From the NCBI GenBank assembly GCA_963775125.1, contig CAVZHQ010000001.1:310001-374000 (forward strand): DNA of 64,000 nt, read 5' to 3'. The notes beneath the pieces were generated by a model that saw nothing but the letters and a program-made list of their open reading frames with translations, was not told the DNA's origin and did no database searches. Below, piece after piece: positions 1 to 8,338 of this stretch. Every line of letters begins with the position of its first letter. Position 1 is the first letter of the stretch. The DNA comes from JAHECQ01 sp963775125. GTDB taxonomy: Bacteria; Actinomycetota; Acidimicrobiia; Acidimicrobiales; SZUA-35. The translations under genes were made by a program, and so were the position numbers.

Positions 1-1
1 C

Positions 2-49
2 GTGGCGGCCATAGGCCTGTTCATCGGCGCGTGTGCTCGGCACCTGTAG
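2..49 (+). CDS. C-terminal end of an unidentified protein (5' part outside window)
   Basis: A reading frame open from the window edge ends at TAG (47-49). Its last 15 residues read VAAIGLFIGACARHL, hydrophobic and small-residue rich, as in the last membrane segment of an integral membrane protein. It is convergent with the transporter gene at 127-1044. Only 15 codons are visible, so no family can be named and the frame could be accidental. Confidence 0.3.
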   Translation: MAAIGLFIGACARHL

Positions 50-126
50 AAGCAATCAGCTCGCCAACCCGCAACCGCGTGCGGTTCCACCCCGCTGAGA
101 GGTGCTGGCTGCACACGGAAGGCGAT

Positions 127-1044
127 TCAGGCGCGGGCTTCGGCGACCAGGGTCTGGCCAGCGGGAGAGTAGACCGCGGCGAACTGGGCGCCGATGATCA
201 CGATCCCACCGATCAGGTGCACCGCCGTGACGCCGTCGCCGAGGAACGCCCATGCCAACCCGCCGGCGATGACCGGTTGCACCAACTTCAGCAGCGGGGG
301 AATGTTGGCGGGCACATAGCGCATCGGCCACGTCATGACTGCGTGGCCCAGCGCCCCGGGGATCACAGCAACCGCCAGCGCTCGCCACAGATCGTGATTC
401 GACACGGTGAGCGGGTGGGCGCCGGAGGCGAGCACATAGGCGGAGACGACGATGGCCGCGGTGGTCATGGCGACGGTGAGGAAGGACACGACGGGTACGT
501 CGTCGCGGCTCTTCTTGGAGATGAGGAAGAAGAGCGCGAAGAAGAACGTGCTCCCCGCTGCCATCGCCATACCGACCGCGTCGCCCGATGGTCCGGTCGA
601 TCCGCCAACGGCGACGAACGCGGCACCGGCCATGGCCACCGCCGACCAGAATTGAAAGGTCCGGCCCGGGCGCTCTCCGAACAACGGCAGCGCGATGGCG
701 GCGACGACGATGGGGCCGAGGGTGCCCATCAGGGTGGCGTCGACCACGCTGGTGCGGTGCACTGCGGTGAAGAACAGCATCTGGTTCAACGAGAACGAGG
801 CCCCGGCGGCGGCGGACCACAGCAGACCCGACCGTGTTCCGATGGTCCGGCCCGAGAGGCGGTGGATGAGAAGAGCGACCGCGAACACCCCGACGCCGAA
901 CCAGAGCCGCCAGAACGACAACAGCACACCCGACGTGGTGGCCGACTTCGCCAGCACCGGACCGGTGGCGTAGAGCAGGACACCCAGTGAAACCAGATGG
1001 ATGCCGTAGCGGCGGGCGATGGAGTCGGTCGGCACTTGGGCCAA
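127..1044 (-). CDS. EamA/DMT-superfamily transporter, 305 aa
   Basis: Drug/metabolite transporter of the EamA type, expected in the cytoplasmic membrane as a ten-helix exporter or permease; the substrate cannot be read from sequence. The 305 residues form two homologous five-helix halves with alternating hydrophobic segments. The first half has the typical GPVLAKSATTSGVLLSFWR start, and each half ends in a short helix facing a charged loop (LFGERPGRT; FLGDGVTAVHLIGG). The length is usual for the family. The start codon ATG at 1044 lies back to back with the gene starting at 1062, so the two share a short divergent promoter region of 17 bases. The frame is intact. Confidence 0.85.
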   Translation of the reverse strand: MAQVPTDSIARRYGIHLVSLGVLLYATGPVLAKSATTSGVLLSFWRLWFGVGVFAVALLIHRLSGRTIGTRSGLLWSAAAGASFSLNQMLFFTAVHRTSVVDATLMGTLGPIVVAAIALPLFGERPGRTFQFWSAVAMAGAAFVAVGGSTGPSGDAVGMAMAAGSTFFFALFFLISKKSRDDVPVVSFLTVAMTTAAIVVSAYVLASGAHPLTVSNHDLWRALAVAVIPGALGHAVMTWPMRYVPANIPPLLKLVQPVIAGGLAWAFLGDGVTAVHLIGGIVIIGAQFAAVYSPAGQTLVAEARA

Positions 1045-1061
1045 GGGTAGGTTGCTTGCCC

Positions 1062-2114
1062 ATGGGCACCCAAAACGATGACGGCCATCGGGCGATGGCG
1101 GCGCTGGGCGAGCTGTATCACCGGTACCTCACCGGTCTGATCCTCACCCTGCTGGCAGAGAAGGGCGAGGACCGCACCGTCGACGCCCTGTTCGGACTGT
1201 TCCGGCGTCAGCACCTCGAGAAGTTTCTGCCCGGGCTGGAGAAGCTCGGCCTGTCCGGACTGCCCGATGCGGTGGCGTGCGCGCAGTACCACTATCTCTC
1301 CAACCACGTCGGCGGGGTGAGTGTGGTGTTCGTGCCCGAGTCGGATCGCAAGGCGTGGGTGCGCTACCTTCCGCCGCGCTGGATCTTCGATGGCACCGCA
1401 CTGGCGGCCATTCCCACACGGGTCGAACGAGCGATGCTGCACGGCTGGCACGGCCACAACGGCGTGTCGCTCGGCAATCCCCGCTTGGGCTTCGTCTGCA
1501 CCGGTCAGACGATGGACGGCAAGCCGGGGCTCGAGGGCTACTACATCGAGGAGGATCACGAACTGGCGCCCGAGGAACGGGTCCGGTTCCGATTCGGAGA
1601 AACGTGCCCGCCCGTCGACCTCGACGCGCTGCCCGGGCTCGAGGCCGACCAGTGGCCGACGGAGCGGTTGGCCAAGGCCGCCCGCAACTATTCGATGGAC
1701 TACCTCCACAACTTCCTGCCGGTGCTGATGGAGCAACTCGGACCGCTCGATGCGTCGAGCCTGCTGTATCGAACCGGTCGGCGGATCGGCATGCAGTATT
1801 CGGCGGCGGTCGCCGAGGGATTGGGCGACACGCCAACCGAGGTGCTCGGCTCGTTGCTGTCCGCGCACGGCGACGAGGTCGACATGGGTGGTGCATCGGA
1901 CGGCCACCTGGTCGAGCAACGGACCTGGCGACTGATGCGCGGACTCGAGGGCGAGTGCCCGCCAGAGATCTTCGATGGTTGGAAAGGGCTGTGGGAAGGC
2001 GTGGTCGCGGTCCTCGACCCGCAGGCCCGGCTGGACGTCACGTCCCGACTCGACCTGGGCGACGATGCCTTCCGGTGGCGGGTCACACAGCGTCGACCAC
2101 CGACGCGGTTCTGA
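1062..2114 (+). CDS. Conserved hypothetical protein, 350 aa
   Basis: I do not recognise the family. ATG 1062 is preferred to upstream in-frame starts because the upstream extension would overlap the divergent transporter gene and is arginine/glycine-rich nonsense. The protein is soluble and has no signal peptide. It begins with a helical stretch (LGELYHRYLTGLILTLLAEK) and has a second helical block around residues 210-260 (MDYLHNFLPVLMEQLG, then RTGRRIGMQYSAAV). This layout recalls small-molecule-sensing or L-2-amino-thiazoline-hydrolase-like helical proteins, but only loosely. It probably forms an operon with the EthD-like gene 31 bases downstream. Codon use is like the neighbours and the frame is intact. 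Confidence 0.65.
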   Translation: MGTQNDDGHRAMAALGELYHRYLTGLILTLLAEKGEDRTVDALFGLFRRQHLEKFLPGLEKLGLSGLPDAVACAQYHYLSNHVGGVSVVFVPESDRKAWVRYLPPRWIFDGTALAAIPTRVERAMLHGWHGHNGVSLGNPRLGFVCTGQTMDGKPGLEGYYIEEDHELAPEERVRFRFGETCPPVDLDALPGLEADQWPTERLAKAARNYSMDYLHNFLPVLMEQLGPLDASSLLYRTGRRIGMQYSAAVAEGLGDTPTEVLGSLLSAHGDEVDMGGASDGHLVEQRTWRLMRGLEGECPPEIFDGWKGLWEGVVAVLDPQARLDVTSRLDLGDDAFRWRVTQRRPPTRF

Positions 2115-2145
2115 ATCCGGGCTCGATTTCTGGCATGGTGAGCGC

Positions 2146-2919
2146 ATGCTTCGCGTCACCTTCCTCCTCCGCCGCCGGCCCGACCGTTCGCTCGAAGAAT
2201 TCCAGACCTACTGGCGGGACACCCACGGCCCGCTGATGGCCGGTTTCGCCTCCGACCTCGGAGTGTTGCGGTACGTTCAGGTGCACACGATCGCCGACGA
2301 GGATCACAGCCGTCTGCCGGGGCGGCGAGGTCAGATGGAACCGCCCTATGACGGCGTGGCCGAGGTGTGGTGGGAGAGCAAAGAGGCGTTCCTCGAGGCA
2401 TCCACCTCGCCGGCGGGACGGGCCGCGGGCAAGGCGCTGATCGAAGACGAGCGGACCTTCATCGACTTGGCGTCGTCGCCGATCTGGGCCAACTACGAGT
2501 ACCCCCAAGTGAACCCGACGCCCGAGAACCTCGTGGCGACCGAGCGGTCCACGGTCGTCAAGCTGTACTTCCCACTTCGACATCGGGCCGAGTTGAGTTT
2601 CGACGAAGCCCAGCGGTACTGGCGGACCCATCACGGACCGGTGATCCGCCGACAGGCGCACGGGGCCGGCATCCTGCGCTATGTGCAGGTGCATCAGGCA
2701 GAGCTGGAAATCGGAGCCGCGCTGCGGGCGGCGCGGGGAACCGAGGTCGAGCCGTACCTGGGTCACGCCGAGGTCTGGTTCGATCGGGCGGCCGCGGCTT
2801 CGACGCCGGAGCGCCGGGCCGCCTCGCAGCGGGCCTATGACGACGAGTGCAACTTCATCGACTTCGCCCGCTCGTCGATGTGGCTGGCCAAGGAGCACGT
2901 CTTCATCGACCGTCGCTGA
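2146..2919 (+). CDS. Tandem EthD-domain protein, 257 aa
   Basis: Contains two EthD-like (dimeric alpha-beta barrel) repeats, roughly residues 1-115 and 128-250. Each opens with a beta strand followed by a motif of the type SLEEFQTYWRDTHGPLM or SFDEAQRYWRTHHGPVI, then LRYVQVH, AEVWW/AEVWF, and F-I-D near its end. EthD proteins are small ferredoxin-fold proteins associated with ether and polyketide degradation or monooxygenase pathways. The tandem copy would fold as an internal dimer. ATG 2146 follows GGTGAGCGC; earlier in-frame starts read into the preceding gene. The role here is unknown. The next gene starts 3 bases after the stop. Confidence 0.8.
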   Translation: MLRVTFLLRRRPDRSLEEFQTYWRDTHGPLMAGFASDLGVLRYVQVHTIADEDHSRLPGRRGQMEPPYDGVAEVWWESKEAFLEASTSPAGRAAGKALIEDERTFIDLASSPIWANYEYPQVNPTPENLVATERSTVVKLYFPLRHRAELSFDEAQRYWRTHHGPVIRRQAHGAGILRYVQVHQAELEIGAALRAARGTEVEPYLGHAEVWFDRAAAASTPERRAASQRAYDDECNFIDFARSSMWLAKEHVFIDRR

Positions 2920-2922
2920 TCG

Positions 2923-3165
2923 GTGCCCGACTTCCTGATCGTGTCCTTGGTGTTGTCGGTCGTCCTGACCGTCGTGCTCAACGTGGGTCCGCGGTTGTTC
3001 CCGAGGACGCGCGAACGAGCAGCGAGGCGGCTGGAGGAACGCCTCGACCAGCGCGTGCCGGACCCGCACGGCCGGCGGGTGCAGGTGTTCTTTCCCTGGA
3101 AGGCCATGCTTGTCGGCTCCGTGGTCCTGACCATCCTGATCAACCTGGCGAACTGGCTGGCCTAG
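2923..3165 (+). CDS. Small membrane protein with two transmembrane segments, 80 aa
   Basis: Starts with GTG at 2923, three bases after the EthD gene stop, which indicates translational coupling. Residues 3-24 are hydrophobic (FLIVSLVLSVVLTVVLNV), a basic amphipathic loop follows (RTRERAARRLEERLDQR), and a second hydrophobic helix spans about residues 58-79. Both ends should face the same side of the membrane. No catalytic motif is visible and I do not recognise the family. The compact arrangement suggests it belongs to the 1062-3165 operon. Confidence 0.6.
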   Translation: MPDFLIVSLVLSVVLTVVLNVGPRLFPRTRERAARRLEERLDQRVPDPHGRRVQVFFPWKAMLVGSVVLTILINLANWLA

Positions 3166-3175
3166 GCCGCCTGGA

Positions 3176-3203
3176 CGTGGGAGTTCAAGTCCCCTCCGAC
3201 ACA
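3176..3203 (+). other. tRNA-Leu-like 3' end fragment, possible attachment-site remnant
   Basis: The 28 bases include GGGAGTTCAAGTC and end in CCTCCGACACA. This matches, from memory, the T-arm plus acceptor 3' strand of actinobacterial leucine tRNAs (T loop TTCAAGT, acceptor CTCCGACACC), but two bases of the T stem are missing and there is no 5' half upstream. A partial tRNA 3' end without the rest of the gene is what an integrative element leaves at its att site. It stands at the left edge of the accessory-looking stretch 3.2-8.8 kb. No integrase is present in the window. Confidence 0.4.
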
Positions 3204-3518
3204 GGAGTCGAGTGTCTTCGCAGGTAAGAGCCGCTGCGGAGACGGGATTTGGTTCGGTAGGGCGAGTTGAACCCCCACGGCGGGTTCCCTTCTTTGAAGG
3301 TGCCGACCTCGGGCCAGCCGCGGTCGCCGGGGAAGCCTCTATCCGTGGCCGACGGTGCGACCTGTTCGGTATGGCCGGGAGTGTGTGCCTGGTCGCAGGC
3401 GACCGTCGGAGCGGAGTGTGGTCGGGGTCGGCGTTCGGTGATGGTTGCGGCTCTGCCCGGGGTTGCGAGGAGTGGCGGGCGTTGCCGGTGACCTGTTCGT
3501 GCTCGCTACTCTCGACTG
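3204..3518. other. Non-coding leader region upstream of argS
   Basis: About 315 bases with only short open frames of arginine-rich composition that do not look coding. It lies between the tRNA-like fragment and the ArgRS gene and should hold the argS promoter. I looked for a T-box type leader (stem I, specifier loop, TGGN bulge) and found none convincing. No clear riboswitch or terminator was seen. Confidence 0.4.
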
Positions 3519-5282
3519 ATGTCGCTACAAGTCGAGTTGTCGAGCCTGGTCGGGGAGGCGTTCGAGAGTCTTGGCCTCGAGCGACGATTGGGCTTGGTTG
3601 CGATCTCCCAGCGTCCTGACTTGGCGCAGTTCCAGTGCAATGGGGCGCTTGCCGCAGCGAAGGATGCGGGCCGGTCACCGCGAGACGTGGCCAACAACAT
3701 CGTCGAGGCCTTGATGTCGAACCCGGTGTTCTCCCAGGTCGACGTCGCCGGGCCCGGTTTCGTGAACCTCTCGGTCACCGATACGCATGTGGCGAACTGG
3801 CTGAGCGTCGTCGCAGGATCGGACCGGCTCGGGCTCGAACCACGCAACCAGCGGTCGGTCATCGTCGACTACGGGGGTCCGAACGTCACGAAGGATCTCC
3901 ACGTCGGCCACCTGCGCCCGGCAGTGATCGGCGAGAGCTTGAAACGGACTCTTCGGGCGACCGGGGCAGACGTGAAAGGTGACGTCCATCTTGGCGACTG
4001 GGGCCTGCCGATGGGCCAGCTCCTCGCAGCGCTGGAGGACGAGCACCCCGACTGGCCGTATTTCGTGCCCGGGCAGGCTGATCAGTATCCGAGCGAATCG
4101 CCGATCTCGGTGGGGGACCTGCAACTGCTGTACCCACAAGCAGCGTCGCGGTTCCGAGAGGATGAGGACTTCCAGGAACGGGCCCGCGCTGTCACGGTCG
4201 GTCTGCAAGACGGTCATCCGGGTTACCGGGCGCTGTGGTCGCACCTGCGGGCGGTGTCGCTCGACGCGCTCGCCCACACGTACCGGCGGCTCGGGGTCGA
4301 TTTCGATCTCTGGCTTGGCGAGGCATCGGTCGGCGACCGTCTCGAACCGCTCGTGGCGTCGCTGCGTGAGGCCGGGTTTGCTGTCGACAGCGACGGCGCC
4401 GTTGTCATCCACCTCCAGACACCCGACGACACCGCCGACGTCCCCCCGCTGATGCTGCTCAACTCGAGAGGTGGCGCGACCTACGCCACCACCGACCTCG
4501 CCACGATCGAACAACGCGTCGTCGAGTTCGGCGTCGACGAAATCGTCTACGTCGTCGACCTTCGCCAGTCGCTGCATTTCGTCCAGGTCTTCCGAGCAGC
4601 CCGGCTTGCAAACATCGTCGACGACAGCGTGGTCCTGACCCACGCAGGCAACGGCACGGTCAACGGCCCGGATGGCAAACCGTTCAAGACCCGCCAGGGT
4701 GGGCTCCCGAGGCTCAGCGAACTCCTCGACGAAGTCGAGGTTCTCGCCCGTCGACGGCTCGACGAGAACGACCTCGCCACTGGTATGCCGCCCGGGGAAC
4801 GCGAGGAGATCGCCCGCCTGGTCGGACTCGCTGCGCTCAAGTTCGGTGAACTGTCGAACCATCGCACGACCGACTACTCTTTCGATCTCGAGCGCTTCAC
4901 CCAGATGCAGGGCCGCACCGGGCCGTACCTGCTGTACGTCGCCGTCCGGACCAAAGCGATCCTGAAACGGCTCGCCGAGCATGGCGTCACACCCGGGCCG
5001 TTCGTTCCCGCCTCGAACGACAAAGAGCGCCAGCTCGCCCTCATGCTGCTCCGCTGGCCAGAGGTCGTGAACCGGGCCGTCGACACCCTCAGCCCCAACG
5101 TCATCGCCGAGTACGCCTACGACCTGTCCGGTTCGTTTAACCAGTTCTACGACGCGTGCCACATCCTCACCGCCGACGACCCCGCCACCCAACGATCCTG
5201 GCTGGCACTGGTCGAACTCACCCAACGAGTCCTGATCACCGCACTCGGCCTACTCACCATCGAAGTCCCCGACCGGATGTAG
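3519..5282 (+). CDS. argS: Arginyl-tRNA synthetase, 587 aa, of a non-actinobacterial subtype
   Basis: Class I synthetase that charges tRNA-Arg. Residues 1-90 form the Arg-specific N-terminal domain (ending VAGPGFVNLSV). The HIGH motif is HVGH in DYGGPNVTKDLHVGHLRPA. The KMSKS-loop position reads GKPFKTRQGG, normal for ArgRS, which lacks canonical KMSKS. The C-terminal DALR anticodon-binding domain includes QGRTGPYLLYVAVRTKAI and ends ITALGLLTIEVPDRM. Length is typical and the frame intact. The DYGGPNV-HVGHLR-GDVHLGDWG signature belongs to the firmicute/cyanobacterial/proteobacterial ArgRS type. From memory, the usual actinobacterial enzyme has ANPTGP-HIGG instead. With the tRNA fragment upstream and a toxin-antitoxin pair downstream, I infer horizontal acquisition. 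It may be a second ArgRS. Confidence 0.9.
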   Translation: MSLQVELSSLVGEAFESLGLERRLGLVAISQRPDLAQFQCNGALAAAKDAGRSPRDVANNIVEALMSNPVFSQVDVAGPGFVNLSVTDTHVANWLSVVAGSDRLGLEPRNQRSVIVDYGGPNVTKDLHVGHLRPAVIGESLKRTLRATGADVKGDVHLGDWGLPMGQLLAALEDEHPDWPYFVPGQADQYPSESPISVGDLQLLYPQAASRFREDEDFQERARAVTVGLQDGHPGYRALWSHLRAVSLDALAHTYRRLGVDFDLWLGEASVGDRLEPLVASLREAGFAVDSDGAVVIHLQTPDDTADVPPLMLLNSRGGATYATTDLATIEQRVVEFGVDEIVYVVDLRQSLHFVQVFRAARLANIVDDSVVLTHAGNGTVNGPDGKPFKTRQGGLPRLSELLDEVEVLARRRLDENDLATGMPPGEREEIARLVGLAALKFGELSNHRTTDYSFDLERFTQMQGRTGPYLLYVAVRTKAILKRLAEHGVTPGPFVPASNDKERQLALMLLRWPEVVNRAVDTLSPNVIAEYAYDLSGSFNQFYDACHILTADDPATQRSWLALVELTQRVLITALGLLTIEVPDRM

Positions 5283-5580
5283 CGAACCAATCCTCGGACG
5301 CAGCGGGCGACAAGTGCGGGTCGAGGTCGCCAAAGGCGGCCGTACCGAGCACGCGCCGTTGACACCCGGCGCGTGCCCGCCCAGCGTGTCGATCGCGTGC
5401 TCGCATCGAGACCACCCGGTGGGGCCGGTAGGCGCCATCCAGATCGTTCTTTGGGCAACCACGATCGGAGTCGGCGAGAGCGGGGGCCGAACGGCAGCCG
5501 CCACGCCCGCTTGGGACGGAAGGGTCGATGCTTGGCTGACCTGGTTGGTTCTGCGGTCGGCGGATCGAGCATCGTGCACA
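5283..5580. other. Intergenic stretch without recognisable gene
   Basis: Short overlapping open frames on both strands, none with coding-like composition or a ribosome-binding site. It separates argS from the unknown gene at 5581. The part just before 5581 should hold that gene's promoter, but no clear -35/-10 pair was found. Confidence 0.3.
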
Positions 5581-6272
5581 ATGGTTCGTGTGACATCCGC
5601 GTCGAGTGTGCCGTTGGTACTTGGTGGGCACCTGGCGCCGCTGGGATGCACCGTGGCGTTCATCGATCGTTCGTGCAGCGAGGTGATCGCCGAGGCTGGG
5701 CGATTCGGGCTGGGCAAGAGCTCGAACTTGACGGCCCGCTGAGCTTCGCTGAAGCCGTCGGCCGCCTCGATCCGATGGAGGCCCCCTGGACCACCGAGGT
5801 GTTCGCAGACTGCGGCTCGTGGACCGCGTACTTGAACAACGGCCTGAACGGGGGCGATCCATCAGCGATTGCCCCAGTATTGGCCCGAGCGTTGGGCGCA
5901 ACGTGTGTCACGGCGGTCCACATCGCACGGTACGGCTCTGGGCATGCCGGGACCCAGCTCATCCTCGCCGGGCCGGGCGGTGAGCCACCGCTCATGTACC
6001 TTCGCAGTCTTGCCACCCACTGCGAGGACGGGCGGTGGAGTTGGTACGAGTCCGGGGCGATCCAGCCGTTCGAGCGCCCCGAGCGCTATTCGGCGCGTCT
6101 GAAGCGGGATCGGCTCGACCGGGCCCTTCTGGTCGACTACCTCGCTGCGCTCGGCCTCGACGTCGATGACCAGAGCTTCTACCGGCGAGCATGGGTGATG
6201 CGTCAGCTCGTCGACTGGAACGTCCGTCGGCAGACAGCGAACGAGTTCAGGGCAGAGAACCGCTGGACATGA
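5581..6272 (+). CDS. Unknown protein, about 230 aa, frame broken twice near its N-terminus
   Basis: Start ATG 5581 (MVRVTSASSVPLVLGG...). The frame breaks near 5692 and 5702. Leaving out the G at each position joins SCSEVIA to RLGIRAGQELELDG and on into the long downstream frame, which gives a coherent protein. The body (WTTEVFADCGSWTAYLNNG, LARALGATCVTAVHIARYG, a PQPFE-like GAIQPFERPERYSARLKRD, then FYRRAWVM) looks like a conserved globular family of accessory regions that I cannot name; an immunity-type protein is one guess. If the upstream part is not used, a shorter start exists at ATG 5646. It lies in the stretch after the horizontally acquired argS. Confidence 0.45.
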
Positions 6273-6404
6273 TCGGAACGGGTGGGAACGCGGAGGCTCC
6301 CACCGTGTTCACCAAGCGGCTCGACGCACCACAAATCGCAGCTCGTAGCTCGTCCGTCGACACGAAGTCGAGCAACCAGTCGCCGGGCCCGGTCGTGGTC
6401 GGCA

Positions 6405-6852
6405 TCAGGGGCCGGGTGTCCGCGTTCCGTTCAACGGGACCTCGCTGATGACAGCCGGTTGAGGCGGATCGAGCCGGCTGTCCATGATGGAGCGGTCGCT
6501 GAGTGGTTGTGACAGGTCGACGGTCACGGTGTGGGCAAGGAGCTGCCTTGCAGGCGACGTTGTCGTATCGTGGGAGACTCCGATGTTCACGAATACGGCG
6601 TCGTTGGTTTCGGTGATGTCGAAGTCGATGTCGTCGGCGTCGAGCAGCGCTCGGGCATACCGGATCTGCCACCGACAGGACGAGTGTCTCGGTGTCTTGG
6701 TTGGGGGTTGCCGACGATAACCAGTCGGCAGCCGCGTCGCTGCGGGCGCTGCCGGTGAGCGCCCATGTCATCGATGACGCCACGACAGCCAGGAGACCGA
6801 CAGCGATCGGCCGGAACGCCACGGCTCGGCGAGGTGCCGCCTCGGAGGTCAC
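6405..6852 (-). CDS. Unknown membrane-anchored or secreted protein, one frame break
   Basis: The N-terminus (from 6852) has a basic start and one hydrophobic helix (IAVGLLAVVASSMTWALTG) followed by a Ser/Ala-rich stretch. It is therefore a signal anchor or signal peptide with an extracytoplasmic domain. The frame is lost around 6660-6690 and resumes with YARALLDADDIDFDITETN, ending at TGA 6405. The restored protein has about 148 residues, with beta-strand-like content (FVNIGVSHD, LAHTVTVDLSQPL). No known domain was recognised. It is divergent from the gene at 7023. Confidence 0.4.
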
Positions 6853-7022
6853 GGGCGAACAGTCGGCCGAGTCCGCCAGAGGATGAGAACGGGCGGGTCC
6901 TTCGAATGGAGTCGACGTGCTCCTGCCGGCCCTGCGATGGTGATGCGGCTGACGCCGATCCCAGTCCTGCGCTAGTCTCGCAGCAGGATCAGAACCGGGC
7001 TGTGGATTCTTCGGGAGGCGAC

Positions 7023-7408
7023 ATGGGCAATTTCGTTACGCTCGTCTTTGCCGATGGAACCTGGTCGACCGATGCTGCGGTGACGTCACCGAGCCTCACG
7101 ATCGACATCTACGACAGCGACATCGCAACCGTGGACTACAGGGGAGCCGATTCCGGCGTCGGCCGGTGCTACCTCGGCATTCAACCGAGGGAGATCTCGA
7201 CGATCCCAACGCAAGCGACGAAGTCGATGCCGACCGCGAGGCGCGTCGTCTTGCCGACTGGGCAGCGGAAGTACTCGGAACCTCGGTCGATACCGCAACG
7301 ATCAAGGCTCTCCTGGCGGTGGAGGGTGTCGAATCGCCGGACGTCTTCGTGGAGGACACGGTTCGCAGACTGTGTGAGGTGCTCGGCCTGCCGGCGCCGT
7401 CGTTCTAG
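7023..7408 (+). CDS. Unknown acidic protein, about 128 aa, frame break in the middle
   Basis: ATG 7023 is preceded by a strong ribosome-binding site (GGGAGGCGAC). The first 40 residues read MGNFVTLVFADGTWSTDAAV and continue. Between about 7150 and 7195 the frame moves. The downstream frame gives DLDDPNASDEVDADREARRL, a helical region, and ends VRRLCEVLGLPAPSF at 7408. The shift is net -1, or equivalently two +1 events; removing two G residues that follow C gives a continuous reading. The C-terminal half has the look of a small regulatory or antitoxin-like helical domain, but I do not recognise the family. Confidence 0.4.
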
Positions 7409-7677
7409 CCGCGGTGTGTTGTCCCGCGTGGCCTTGTGGCGATCCTGGAACGGGGGCACAGACACGGCGGACCGCAGGTTCGGCTTCTGCCCACGTGGTC
7501 TCGAACACCTTCTGACCTGGTCAAACGTCTACACGATGGCGAGTTCGGCGGTCCAGGGTCCGCGTGTTCTTCGGTTAGGTACGCCCCTCCGAAACCATTG
7601 CCGCTCAAGCTCCAGCTCGAGGTGATCTGACCGCTGTCGACGTCGAGCGGTACGCGTCACGTTCACGCTCGGACGGT
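7409..7677. other. Intergenic stretch without recognisable gene
   Basis: Between two facing genes (7023-7408 rightward, 7678-8247 leftward). The frames on both strands are short and low in coding character. No clear terminator hairpin or repeat was found. Confidence 0.3.
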
Positions 7678-7998
7678 TCAACAGTCGATTGCGACGCGAA
7701 GCGCCTCGCACGCTCCGATGAGGCGTGTGGGGTCGAGGGTGCACTGACGCTCGACGAGGTACGCCTTCGCCACGACGCGAAGGTTGTCGAAGCTGGCACG
7801 GCGTTCGGTCGGCATACCGTCGCTCGGGCCGAGCCGGAACTCGGTCGGAATGTTGCGGATCGTCCGTGTGACCGGTGCAGCGAGCACGCTGTTCAAGACA
7901 GGGATCGCGGCGGTTCTGGTCATCACGAGGAAGGGTCGGCGGCCGACATCCTCGACCTCGCCCCACCAGATCTCTCCACGCCGCGGTTCGCTCACCAC
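7678..7998 (-). CDS. MazF/PemK-type toxin, 106 aa
   Basis: Toxin of the CcdB/PemK fold (PF02452-like), probably a sequence-specific mRNA endoribonuclease. Recognisable are the N-terminal RRGEIWWGEVEDVGRRPFLVMTR strand-loop region with the conserved G-E-I-W, the middle strand VLAAPVTRTIRNIPTEF, and SFDNLRVVAKAYL with the conserved D-N-L. The C-terminus is the usual short helix. Length is normal and the frame intact. It overlaps the 3' end of the upstream antitoxin gene by 7 bases, the usual antitoxin-first order. Confidence 0.85.
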   Translation of the reverse strand: MVSEPRRGEIWWGEVEDVGRRPFLVMTRTAAIPVLNSVLAAPVTRTIRNIPTEFRLGPSDGMPTERRASFDNLRVVAKAYLVERQCTLDPTRLIGACEALRVAIDC

Positions 7999-8247
7999 GG
8001 CTCCTCGGCGATGGCGTCGCGCAGGGAGGCGAGCGCAGCTGCGGTTTCGGCGCTGGTTGGGGGCGTGCGGCGGTAGCCCTCGACGATCGAGCGGTCGTCC
8101 TGGCGTCGTCGATCGAGTTCAGCGAGCGCGTCGATGCCGGCGCGCACCGGCCGCGGCCCGGGTCGGATAGACGCCACGGTTGACGAGGTCATCGAGAACC
8201 GCGAGCTGCTCGGACGGAAGACGCACGGCGATCTGCTCGGTGGTCAT
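7992..8247 (-). CDS. Ribbon-helix-helix antitoxin for the MazF-type toxin (one-base frame break)
   Basis: Starts with ATG at 8247: MTTEQIAVRLPSEQLAVLDD, a ribbon-helix-helix DNA-binding domain. Around 8148 one extra base (GCC-G-GTG on the coding strand) shifts the frame. Without it RAAA joins VRAGIDALAELDRRRQDDR, the usual end of the second helix, followed by a toxin-neutralising tail ending AIAEEPW. The restored length is 84 residues, typical for MazE-like RHH antitoxins. If the break is real, the toxin would lack a complete partner. It is preceded by a palindromic operator at 8256-8286. Confidence 0.7.
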
Positions 8248-8255
8248 GCACCAAA

Positions 8256-8286
8256 GCATACCGTTATGGTATTCGATACGGTATGC
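8256..8286. promoter_or_regulatory. Palindromic operator of the toxin-antitoxin operon
   Basis: A perfect 9-bp inverted repeat GCATACCGT (8256-8264) and ACGGTATGC (8278-8286) with 13 bases between. A smaller dyad ATACC/GGTAT lies inside the left part. It starts 9 bases upstream of the antitoxin ATG, where RHH antitoxins bind for autoregulation. The PH-like gene at 8339 starts on its other side. Confidence 0.7.
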
Positions 8287-8338
8287 GTGTCGGAACGGCG
8301 CGCGCTCCGGTGTCAAGTGGCCGCATCTCGGAGGGAAC

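Noticed and set aside
3204..3518. T-box leader upstream of argS
   Set aside because: No stem I specifier structure or antiterminator TGGN bulge was found.
4680..4730. Missing KMSKS motif in ArgRS taken as inactivation
   Set aside because: Most ArgRS lack canonical KMSKS; GKPFKTRQGG is the normal replacement.
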